Assembly: GCF_000004075.3 (NCBI RefSeq)
Contig: NW_022279559.1
Span: 310,001 to 374,000 of the forward strand
Origin: Cucumis sativus
Taxonomy: Eukaryota > Streptophyta > Magnoliopsida > Cucurbitales > Cucurbitaceae
Direction of reading: 5' to 3'
DNA: 64,000 nt
The notes under the pieces are model-generated. The model did no database searches. It was not told the origin of the DNA and saw only the letters and a list, made by a program, of their open reading frames with translations. Both the position numbers and the translations under genes were made by a program. Positions 9,579 to 21,167 of the stretch are shown one piece after another (position 1 is the stretch's first letter; each line of letters begins with the position of its first letter).

Positions 9579-12500
9579 TTTATCATTGTATGAGATTTTA
9601 TTTAGTAAATGAATTAGAATTTTTCTTTTTTGTTCTTTAATCATTCACAATTTCTTTGAATTTACATTATTCTTTTATATATATATGTATATATATACAC
9701 ATAGACGAAGAAGAAGAGTTTGTTCTTGCAATTAATTCAAAAAAAAGAAAAAGAAAAAAGAGATGAATCCCAATGGAGAAGGTTTGGTTTGTCGAACAAA
9801 GGGTACGAAGGAGTCAAACATCTTATTAATGCAAATTCACCTAATTTCCCCACTTATTGCTTTATGAATTAGGAAAATCAAGACTCAATTGTTAATATAT
9901 TATGGAGACCTGCAAAATAAAATAAAGACAAACTTGAAAATTGGAAAATTGGAAAATGAGGGGTCATCTTGATATATATATATATATATATATATTTCTC
10001 ATTAGAAAAACCATTGTTTTTCTATTTATCAAATGTGTGATTTAGATTCGTGTGAGTGGCTTCTTGGTGACCTTTTATGTGTATGGATAAAAAATTCTCT
10101 AACAATGTATTATATATATAGAAAACATAACCATTGTTTTTTGTGAGCACAGAAATCATGAGATAAACGATAGATTGCACGATGTCAATAATGTGCAACT
10201 AGATGAATGATTTTGTTGTTAGATCGTGATATTTTTATACCTGGATGATTTAAATCATATTCATATACAAAAAGTTACACTACTTTATAATTGTGTTATC
10301 CTATTGACATGAATAGTTACAATATAGAATTATTTGAAAATGTGAGAGCAAATTAGGAATGTAAAGATTTCTATATATATATATATTAAAGATAAAGGAT
10401 GAGTAAGATTTCATATGAGAAGGAGTAAAGAACTACCAAATGTTAGTAATTTTTAAAATCTTTAAACATGTCCATTGAAAAGGGGAAACTGTCCATCTTA
10501 TCTTCCTTTCTTGTGACTTTAAACAAGAGCTTATACTTCTTAAAAGAAAGAGATCTTGAGTGGTCAACCTATGAGGCCTCTTCAAAGCACAAGTGGGCTT
10601 ATGGTTAGCCCAATAGTTCGTCATAATAAGCCCGAAAGGTCACGATAGGCTAGCCGCTACCTCTTGCTCACATGAGTGTGGGTCGTATTTTAATCGATCT
10701 AATCACTCCTTTTATTACGTCATGTTTGATAGTAAATGAGTTTTGTTGTTTTTGAAATTACTACAAAACTATTATACGAAAAATCTGGTTGAAAATGTAA
10801 AATTAAACATCAAGTTTATTTTGAATTTTTAATTAATCAACTATATATTAACCTTATTTTTAAACCAAAGTAAGTTAAAAAAAAAAAAACACTAATGATT
10901 TAATTTTCTTTTTCTTTTGTAGGTATGTAATAAGATTACGTATACTCCTCGGTAATATCTTCTTTTATCAATAAAAAATACTTTGAATTAATATATATTA
11001 ATATGGGGAGTCCAAATTATTGGAATTGAATAACAAAATAATTAGTCATTGGTAATGGAAGCCACCAAAATGGACCCAATCTAATAATGGATATTTTTTT
11101 TACTTACTCCAACAACTCCAAGTTATGAGATCCTCTTCAACAACATCAAAGATTTTCCCTTCACATGTAAGCTTTGGACTTTGGGCTTACAAGGTTTCTT
11201 TCACAAGCAATTTTAAAAGATGTATATACAATTAACCACTTATTCATAAAAATTAAACATATTCATGTGTATATCATAATGTTAAATCTTAGATCGTTGT
11301 ATTGAGAATTTACGAGAATTATATTAAGCAAAGTCAAATATTCACGAGAGCGACACAGTCTTAATACAAGTGTAACTTTACATTCTTGTAGATATTTTCA
11401 AGTAAGAAAGTTTGTGAGGATAGTGATCAATATGATTTTATAGTATCATGAAATAATACTACGATACAAGGTATTCTTGTTAAAACTATCTATAACATGA
11501 TCTCAACTTAGATTATATGATATTGCTTGAATAATGTATGAGGAAGAATTTTGGGAGATTAATGATGAGAATTTTGGGAGATTAGTGATGTAGGATAATT
11601 TTGGGGATAGGAGATCGATTATCAAACAGACAATTCTTGTGTACGCTTACCATTCACACCAAGACAATACTCTCATCTACCAAACTATTCTCTATTCTTT
11701 AGCAACATTTTCTTTAGTAGTGGAACTATCTTTGTTAAATGAAAACTTCGAGTAAGCAAATATTTATTATCATTTTATTCTATACATGCATTCTCACATT
11801 GCTTAGATAGAAATGTGGAGGTCTCATTTATAAATTTATATATTCATTCATGGATTTGGGCCCTAAGGGCACTCAAGTTTTGAATGGGGTGAGGAGATTG
11901 ATAGGCAAATGTAGGTTTGTCAATATCTCCAAATGTTTTTGGTAAATTAAACTTTCCAAAATCAAAAACCGTTTCAAAATAAATGGTATTTATCAATCAG
12001 TTTTGCAATCTCTCCTCGAACGACGATTTCGTTCAATTATCTTTCACTATAACATGAGAGAATTTCAATTAGTTTCAGGGTGGGGCAATTCGTGGGGTCG
12101 ATGGTGCAATCTAAACTATATGCACAAAAGAGCAGAGCTGCAAAACATCTTAAAGAGAGTGAAATCCATGACTCAGTCACTTTCTAACCAGTTTCTGTAT
12201 TGACCAGGCAACTTGACAAGTTGTCGTTCTGAGCAATAGGCTAACTCTTCCATAGGCGAGTTGATCACTTGGTGACTTAACCATTACACGAGTTGAACGA
12301 AGAAGGTGTTCTTACCAGGCGAGATACCAACAACCATTACGCAAGTTGAACGAAGGTGTTCTTACCAGACGAGATACCAACACATTATGCGAGATACAAG
12401 GCAAGGAAGCACGCGTTCTACCTAGGTGTTTTGTCTAGGCATCAAAGTTTCTCAACGCATCACTTCTTCTAGGCGATTTGCTACAGCAATCTTCATAAGT

Positions 12501-12722
12501 TTAAACATATATGAAAATAAACTCTTTCAAAAAGTTTATTTTAGACATATATATCTTGCTTCATTACTTTTTTCTTTTTTTTTTGCCTATAACTCACACC
12601 TTCCAAAAGTAGCTCAAAACAAACATCCAAATTGAGCATATATGTGTATATATATTGAAGTGTGTATAGAAGGTTGTTTGTTCAACATCATTATGATTAG
12701 ATAAGGCCCTCTTCATTCTTTT
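9579..12722. other. Intergenic, AT-rich, no gene seen
   Basis: Contains a (TA)n microsatellite near 9972-9996 and another around 10373-10386, many A/T tracts and one small tandem duplication (listed separately). Frames at 10433-10624 and 12003-12203 show no protein-like features. Confidence 0.5.
12281..12400 (+). repeat. 53-bp tandem duplication plus partial third copy
   Basis: CCATTAC(A/G)C(G/A)AGTTGAACGAA...GTGTTCTTACCAG(G/A)CGAGATACCAACA occurs at 12281 and again at 12334, and a degenerate start (ACATTATGCGAGATAC) follows near 12382. The segment is GC-richer than its surroundings and no protein is evident. Confidence 0.6.
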
Positions 12723-12945
12723 AGAGTGTGGGGATGAATGAAGGCTCCAAAATTTTCATACTCTTTTTTGACTCTCAAATTGGATAAAAAAAGAGAGTAA
12801 AGATATGGGAATTTGGAAGATTCTCAACCTCAAATGAGAATCAATGGCTTCCATTATTCCCACTTTCCTCTTCGTGAAAGGCCATAGGATCCTTTCATTT
12901 TGGCATCTCATTGCTTTTTGGTTCTCATCCACTCTTTTTCTTTTC
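12723..12945 (+). other. Long imperfect hairpin (possible small-RNA precursor or MITE)
   Basis: Core stem: 12791-12825 pairs with 12836-12872 around a 10-nt loop (12826-12835). Paired blocks are ATTCTC/GAGAAT, TGGAAG/CTTCCA, GGGAAT/ATTCCC and AAAG/CTTT, with short bulges. An outer stem pairs AGAGTG, GATGA and CCAAAAT near 12723-12755 with CACTCT, TCATC and ATTTTGG near 12895-12935. The geometry suits a plant MIR-type foldback, and the arms faintly resemble the miR482/2118 pair, but no known mature miRNA is present. A degraded inverted-repeat element is equally possible. Confidence 0.35.
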
Positions 12946-13301
12946 CAAAGTTCAACTCTTTAGGCTCCTCTTCATTTGTTTCTCTTTCACACACAATCAT
13001 TATGCCACACGTGGCTTCAACTTCATCTTCCTCCACTTTGCCAACTTCTTTATCAACTTCTTTATTTAAGCATTTGCTAAAGCCATGTTTTTATGTCATT
13101 TTCTTTGTCATAATAAACTCTCTTTACCTTTTATACCAACCTACCATAAACTTAATTCTTTAAAGTTATGAGTTTTGAATCTACGATCTCACTTCTACTA
13201 CTAAAAAAAAGACACTTTTCTTTTACGACCTTTATATATGTATATGTTACTTGATTATTAGTAGGTACCTATAGCCGATAATTCCTTGAAATTATTACTA
13301 A

Positions 13302-13437
13302 ATTTTGTTTCTGGTATAATGGTTGTATCTACTTTCAAACCTCAGGGTTCTAGGTTCAAATTTTTGTCTTCTACATCTACATTTTTTATATATAGTGTCC
13401 TCTACCTATGATTTCTGGATCTGCCACTGTTTCAATC
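13302..13437 (+). mobile_element. tRNA-derived SINE-like fragment
   Basis: TGGTATAATGG at 13312-13322 resembles the RNA polymerase III A box (TGGCNNAGTGG). GGTTCAAATTT at 13353-13363 resembles the B box (GGTTCGAATCC). Their spacing of about 30 bp is right for a tRNA head. The tail (about 13365-13437) is not tRNA-like, and the head cannot fold as a functional tRNA. Confidence 0.4.
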
Positions 13438-16400
13438 CGTCTCTTAAAACCTAGATCACCAAATTTGATCCCAATATCATTGACCTACTCGAAACCTACT
13501 AGTCTAATTTTTCAAATACAACTATGATGGATCATCTCGAGCAAAATAAACTCACACAATATTTTAACAAGTGATTGCACAAATTTAACCAATTTAGTAT
13601 TGAGTCAATTGATTGTATTTTTATTGATAGAATAACTCGATATATTTAATTAAGACTTAAAAGATATATATCTTGACCAAAAGATCATCGTAGGTTTTAT
13701 AATCCTTTAAATCTAACGTACTTTTAAAGATATCTATTAAAAGAAATTATTTTTAGCACTGTTGCATGACAAAAGAATATATAAATATGTAATACACATC
13801 ATAGTTATAGTGTTTTTAGTTTAGAATTGATATTAAGTATTAACAATAACACTAAGTATGTGATTTAAGGAAGGTTTCCTCTTTCAAAATAAAATAAAAT
13901 AATACATATTATTCCAAACTTAGATTTGATCTTTAAACCTTCATAACCGCTAAATATTTTAGACCTACAATTTTTTATTAAAAAGAAAAATTATTGTAAA
14001 TGATTATAAGGTGTACTATATATGCTAAAAATATCATAATCTTCGAAAACTACCGTTAAGCTCCAAATTGAGATAAATTACTATATGTGTCAATCATGAC
14101 ACAACACACACAACACATTTATAAATATTTTGATTTATTTTACTATATTTAAAAACAATTCATTCACGGCTTATTCGGTAACCCAACTTTTGTTTTTTAG
14201 TTTTCAAAGAATAAGTGTGTTTAGTAACTAATTCACTTTTTTTGTTTTTAAAACAAGAATGATTTTTTTTCAATTATGAAAGAAAACTAAAAATGAAAAA
14301 AAAAAAGACTTTATTTGTAAATAGGTTATCAAATATATATGGTTAAATTAAAAACACAATTTAAAAAAAGAACAAAATCTAAAAATTATAGACTTAGAAT
14401 TTTTTTTCTCAAAAAACTCACTTTTATAAAAATGGTTTAAAATATACTTATTTTGATTTGAGTAAATATTGAAAAAAAAAAGTAAATAACAAAAGATAAA
14501 ATGGCTTTTATTAAGAAAAATAGAACAAAGCATAATTGGAAACTTAAACATTAATGAAATGGAATTAGGTAAAGAATTAAAATGTTTATTAAGCATAGAA
14601 GGGAATAATATTATTGGTGTAATTAAGAATGTGAAATAGATAGAGAGAGTGATTAGTGATTATAATTTAAGAGAGAGAGGAGAGATGTCCCACAAAATGG
14701 TAACAAAATTGGGAGAGTAGAGAAAAAGCTTCCACCTAATAAAGTGCAACCAAAATGACTCCTCCATCAATTTCAAAACCTCATCCACCATTCATTTTGT
14801 TTTTATATCATTCAAATCTAACACGTTATTAATTACCACTTCTAATGAATTAACCTAATTGGATTCACTTTGATTGTATTTAATTAAAACCATGAATTTT
14901 ATCAAATTTAACATTATTGTTATATACTAAACTATGGTAGTTTATGATTATAACCATAACAGTAAATATGTCAAAAAATGAATGTGTCACATGAGATCAA
15001 GTATAAAGTTGAGGTAAACGTGGCTTACGTTTCTATTGATATCTAAATGTTTATATATTTCTATGATTTTGATATCGACATTTCTATTATATCATACAAC
15101 AAAATAACGAAACATACTAATTGTTTACTAATATAAATATAATAATAAAAATGTTAATTTTTTAACTATTCATAACATGGCTTGTTATTACAATTTACAC
15201 CTTTTTATTAAAAAAATCCATTAAACCAATATTTTAATTATATTTTTGTTAGCACTTGAAATTGACATTTTAAATATAAGGATGATATATTTTTTTCTTT
15301 TACTCTTAGATAAACTTCTAAAGAATATTATCTTTTTATTATAAAATTTTTCAAACGAGGTATTCAAATTTTTCTTAAATTAAATACACGTAGCCTTTAA
15401 ATTTATATTCATCTCCAAATACATATACGAATAATTAAACTACGATTACAATACTTGAATAGTCTCTCGTTTTTTTTTTATAGTACGCATTAGAAGGATA
15501 TTTCTTTTCCATTTTTTTTGACAAAATGATAGTCATGACCTACCTTATGTTCACATTGGAAGGAGATGATGAACTTTGTTGATGGTATCTTAATGGGGAT
15601 TAGTGATGTGCCCAAAAGAACCTCTCCCTTTTCCTTCATCCAAAGTCAACCTATGATAATTATTTGTCTTAACAAAGCCACAATTATTGAATATACACTC
15701 ACACACACATTGGGATTATTATTGTATAATAGTTACAAAATAGTTTTGGCTATATTCACTTTTTAAAATTTTAGAATTTTCTCTTCTTGCTTATATCTTT
15801 TAATCTCATATACCAAACATTATTACTAAAATATATTCCTTATTTTTCTTTCCTTTTTCAAATTTTCTCATTCTCCATTTTTGTTTCCTTTAGGTTTCAT
15901 ATATGTGTTGTGGGGATTTTGCTAGCATGTGTGGGATAGGTGAATTGTACGTGTGAGTGGGGTTGCATAGACTCGAGATAACAAAAGAAAATCACGATGG
16001 ATCGAGGGTTAGATTTATCATTGTGAAAGAGAAAAATTAACGAGCTAATAGTGAGAGAGAGAAGATTATGAGTAAGGAAAGATGAGGAGGCCTAATTTGC
16101 TTGTGTGTTGTTTCGTTTGGTATTTTTACCCGAATATATATGACATAACTGGGAGAAGGATAAAAATTTTATATTTTAGAAAGTTGGTTAAACGTCGTTT
16201 TAGTTCAATATTTTAATTTTGGACTATCGTAACAATTATTCTTTTCTAATGCATATTAACTATTCTAACATTTCTTTATGAACCATCGACCAACATGTTG
16301 ATTCAACATCAAATATCCCTTTGATAGAATATTATCTTCATGTCTGTTACCCAACATCTTGATTCAACATCGAATATGGTTTAATTGATTGATTTATGCG

Positions 16401-18603
16401 TAAATCAAGTAATTCCAATTTATACTTTTCATATAAAAACAAACATTTCAAACTATAATAAGATCACTAAACATATATATAACATAATGTTGGAGACGTG
16501 CTCGTGGTAAATATCAACGACATCATGCTAAAAATACTTAAAACCACACGGGTAGACCAAGAACTTCACACAATCAATTATTTGATCCCAACTTTTCTCA
16601 TGGATACTCACATTAGAAATTCAAACAAAAAACAAATCATATTCAAACTTTAGTCGATATCATCAACAAAAATACTACCGACTAGTTCTCACTTAATTAT
16701 TATAATCCATCAAAATATCGACAAATACTTTAAAATACATACATATATATACCTCGTCACACACTGACACACATGTAAAAAAGTTAATGTCAAACCTATG
16801 TAATATATGTTCATGAATTCTTTCCATAATCAAATCAAAATGACCCCAAATGTATCATTAATTGAAACATTTTTTTCCCTTAATTACATTATTAAATTAA
16901 TTTGTTCAAAACTAGCCAATATTGATAATTAGTTTTAAAAGTATATAATATAGTTATTGCTCAACTTTAGCCTAACATGAACAGTTCATTTTTCCTTTTA
17001 ATTTCCTTTATTTCTCCTCTCTTTCAATTATTGTATTCTCTCGTCAACAACTATACCAACTGTTTTGTACCATATGCCCACCAATCAGTTTATTTATTTT
17101 TTTCATTTTTCAAATTTGCTGTCAACCCATGAGACCATAAATCAACCACTCATATCATAATATAATATATATCATAATGTATTTATTTGATTGTATTTCA
17201 TTATATTTTGTATATATATCATATCGTCCAAGATGCTTTCTATCATATTTTTGTTGTATTTAATTCGATTTGGTTCTTCCAAAAAAATAATTTGAAAGAA
17301 AACAACTACGACCATTGTTATTGTTACAATCCCTATTGCATGCATATGTATGATCAATTTTTCACTTTATTTTAATTAATGTAAATATAGATATCTAATG
17401 AAGATGATCAAAGTATTCATATTATGGACGTGTTTGGGAGCTCTTCTAAGTCCAACTTAATATAGATATATGATTGGAAGTTTTAAGTTTTCATCGTCCA
17501 AGAACGTAGTGTAGAATTGCACAAGAGATTCATGTGATATGAAATTGTTAGCAAAGTGAAAAGATCTAGAAAGCCCTCATCCTCTATTTACAACTTCTAT
17601 GATATATATACTTCTCATCTTTCTTTTTTTCTTAAAAAGGAATTGATTATAGTGTTTAATTCTCTTGATCAATCTTAGGGTTGTTTCTAGTATATATGAA
17701 GATAGTGCAACCACTGTATTTCCAACACATACAAAGTTCATCAATGAAAAGCCCCCTTCAATGAGCCTTGGAGCTGATTGAAAAGAAGATGATGCAATGC
17801 AATAATGGGTTGAGTCTTCCACAAGTATTTGCAACTTCAATCAAGATTCAAATCGGTCATCTCAAATTCAATAGTTTCTCCTCGTGGAAAACTCCAATAA
17901 AACCCTTGCAAGCTCAACACCCATGCGACAATGATCGAGAAAATCATAAAGGGTTAGGTTTACAATTCAATATATTGTAGATGAGAGACATGATAACACT
18001 AATGTATTGTAGTTAACTTGCAAATAACAACAATATTTCTTTATTTTGTGCGTCTCATTCAAAAATTTTACCTCTTCTTTCTTTTGATCTTGAGTTTAGT
18101 TGAAAAGAAGTATCCAAGAAAAGCCAAACCATAGTATCTAACAACCCATTTGCTAATACATTTCTATATTAAGAAAATTTTCACCATAATACCATCAACC
18201 ATACTCTTAAGGTAATTGCAATATTTTTGAGTGGTTGCATAACTACCTTTTTAATTATTTGAGTTACATTTAATAAATTAAAATCAACAAAAAAAAGCCC
18301 AATTCTCAAAATAATTAAGATTGTCTTTTTTGGTAGCATTAATTTCTCCCCTAACCATAGGAATGTCTACCTCTGCCAGCTGCAAAGAATCCAAGTCCTT
18401 TTATTCACATTAATTCATCTAAGCATTCATTTCTATATGTTTCATTTGAACTTTAAATATAAAAAGACAAAATTACAGTTTCTCCCCTAACATTCAAAAT
18501 AATAACAATAATAATATTAGAAAATGAAAAGCCTAAAAACACTTTACAAAACTACTAGGCCTTTTTATCTTTAATGTTGGAGGAAATTTTGTGAAAAGAA
18601 GCA

Positions 18604-18695
18604 GTGTGATTTGATTTCAAATGTTTTAATATAAAGTCATAATGTGTGATTTGATTTCAAATGTTTTAATATAAAGTCATAATGTGTGATTTATT
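18604..18695 (+). repeat. Exact 40-bp tandem duplication plus partial third copy
   Basis: The unit starting GTGTGATTTGATTTCAAATG occurs identically at 18604 and 18644, and its first 12 bases recur at 18684. Identity of the two full units suggests a recent duplication. Confidence 0.8.
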
Positions 18696-20473
18696 GTAAT
18701 TAAGGTCATATATTGATATCTTAATCAATCACAAGAAAAGTAGTTAATGATAAAATGCTCTTTAATTAGTATCATGCACTACTATACCCTATGTGATAGT
18801 TGAAGTTGGATCAGTTGCCTAAATTTGTTTATATTAATAAATTGAATTCAATCGTACAAAATTTAAAGATCGAGTAAGTTACGTATAGTGTTTGTTGTTT
18901 CAAATTATCATAAAGAAGGATAGTTCCAAATTAGCTTGGTCTCACTATTTTTTCATAATTCTCCTATTGTACTTATAGTAATGTAATTTTAAACGACAAC
19001 GTTAATGGTATCTTAGGACAAAATTTTGGAAATTGTTCAAAAGTATATAAAAGAACGGGTGCATATATTAAAAACCCAATTTAAAACTCTAAACGAATAA
19101 TTGTATCGATCTAAATCCTCAACTTTCACAGCTGTGTATCCAAATATATAAAACATAAATGGTTTTTTTTTTTTTTTTTGTTCTTCCTACGCTCTCTTGT
19201 AATTGGGGATTTAAATTGATACACTACACTTATCAAAATTCAGAGATTAATTTAATATAACTACTAGTTTGGAGTTTAAATTGTACAACTTTAAAAGTTT
19301 AGAGTTTAAATTGATACCATTATTAATTTATATAATTTAAATTAATCTGACCTTCAAAGTTTAGAGTTTAAATTGATACTTCCCTTAAAAAGCTAGTGAA
19401 TCATCTCACATAATTTTCAAATGCAATCGAATTGATCCCCTTAGCGATTTTCAATCAAATTGTGTTTGTTGATTAAAAATTTGACTATAAACACCCCCAC
19501 GTTTCGTTACAATTGTAAAACACAAATCATAACACAACAACAAATTTAATCAAATGAGTCCACCTTTAAAATGAGTATTTAAGAAAAATAAAGAAGAGCT
19601 TAAAATGGTTAAGAAAAAAATAAACAAGTAGGAGAAATCAGTAGTAGTCAAATATTTAGTTGCATCTAAAATATCCACCCTACCTAACAATTGTATACAA
19701 CACACACACTTTTAAGTCACGTCCTCCACTATGTAATTGTTGTCTACTCACAATTGGATTATTTTATAATTAATTCACACTTATAAAATAAAGAACACAT
19801 CTCATGAAATTGGGTTTCCTAATCTCGTGGAAATAATTTCTTAATCATACTCATTCCCACATCAAATTTTAAATTTAATACCACTTCTTTACTATATATT
19901 AATTTAATATTTTATCTCCCACCATTCTCACTTTCACCTAATTATTTCTCATTAAAATATGCTCCACTTTCTTCTCTATTTTCTACTCATCAAACCAAAT
20001 TCCCCATATTAACAACACAAACAATGTTCATAATTAATACTCGGAGAAGGAAAAAAAAAACAAAAAAACGATATTGATTAATGTTTATTTTGGGTTTCAC
20101 TTTATCTTAATGAGTTATGGAACTTTTCATTTTTTGTTTCTAATAATCTGTAAAATTTCAAATTTCTCCAACGGATGTGACACATTTAACATATATTATG
20201 TGTGGTGTGTGTATATATAAAGAATTATAGTAAACAAAAATAGACTTTATGTTGCCTCTTTTTTTACTATGGTTTCATATCATTTATTTTGTCCTATATT
20301 TTTTTTTATTGTCTATCTGTTATGTTATATTTGAAGATGTAGAAACAATTAATACTATGTATTTTTTTTTTTTATATCTTAGTGTAAGTATGTATTTAAT
20401 AAAGTAACATTAAAAAAAAAAAAATAGGAACCGTCATTATTTATTTAGAAAAAGAAAAAGAAAAGAAAAGAAA

Positions 20474-20476
<3 letters not shown>

Positions 20477-20508
<32 letters not shown>
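20477..20508 (+). repeat. (GA)n microsatellite
   Basis: A run of about 16 GA units preceded by AAAAG repeats, roughly 690 bp upstream of the SCAI start codon. GA repeats in plant promoters can bind BPC/GAGA factors; that role here is only a possibility. Confidence 0.75.
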
Positions 20509-20509
<1 letters not shown>

Positions 20510-20674
20510 AATGGTGACCCAATGTAATGAAATTGAGTGAAGAGAGGAAGAAAACAAAGGACGTGGGAAATAGTAGGCCCAAAACTCCGGTTCAGTAAAT
20601 GACCCTTGGATCATTCAATCAACGGCTACGATTTTAGATGACATAATATAAGCAAAAAGAAAAACACACCTCCC

Positions 20675-21167
20675 CTCCACTCTCCTCCTTCTTCCCTCCC
20701 CACTTCTTCTCTCTCACCTTTCTCCTTTCTCCTTTCTCCGCCATAGCCGCCAAAATTCCTGCCATTTCCAGCTTCCTCTCCGCCGCCACTGCAACTACCT
20801 TCGCTTTTGCCGGATTTCAAATCTAAATTCACTTTCATACGACGAAGTAAAAGCGAAGGGGGGAGATTCGAGGAGGAGGAGGAAGAAGAACAACGAGGAT
20901 GAAAGAGAAAAAGTGGTTTGTTTGTTGATTTATGACGCTACAATAGAACCAAACTCCACACGAGTCCCCAAGCAAATAAGTCCAACGCAACACCCTTCTG
21001 TTTCTCTGTGTTTCTCTGAATCGTATGAGCTTGTAGAAGAACTACTCGAGCGCTGCTCACTCTCAGCTCGCTCGTAGTTTAACTTATTTGCGGTTTCGAA
21101 TTTTCTGTTTTTTGTTCGATGAGAGCCGGAGATAGTGGCTGCCGGTCGGGGAATTGAGACTTCCGGA
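20675..21167 (+). promoter_or_regulatory. SCAI 5' leader with four short uORFs
   Basis: A TATA-like ATAATATAAG at about 20642 is followed by a CT-rich leader. Four short upstream reading frames precede the main ATG at 21168: 20899-20928 (9 codons), 20932-20946 (4), 21025-21036 (3) and 21119-21157 (12, ending 10 bp before the main ATG). None overlaps the main frame. Transcription start and the absence of a leader intron are inferred. Confidence 0.45.

Larger units (their letters stand above)
12946..20460. other. Large gene-poor AT-rich interval
   Basis: About 7.5 kb with no convincing coding exon. A few stretches are GC-richer (about 15895-16110 and 17690-17960), but their frames do not resemble known proteins. 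Near 19200-19390 the phrase AGTTTAGAGTTTAAATTGATAC recurs in diverged form, a dispersed-repeat signature. A SINE-like fragment and a 40-bp tandem duplication are listed separately. Confidence 0.45.

Noticed and set aside
12791-12872. A member of the miR482/2118 family
   Set aside because: Only a loose resemblance; the conserved mature sequence is not present, so it is listed as an unnamed hairpin.
12900-13163. 87-residue Ser-rich frame with a hydrophobic end
   Set aside because: It overlaps the hairpin arm, is low complexity, and has no motif or promoter support.
17577-17980. Opposed frames of 87 and 70 residues in a less AT-rich patch
   Set aside because: Neither shows a recognisable domain or splice partner; could be an unannotated transcript but not supportable.
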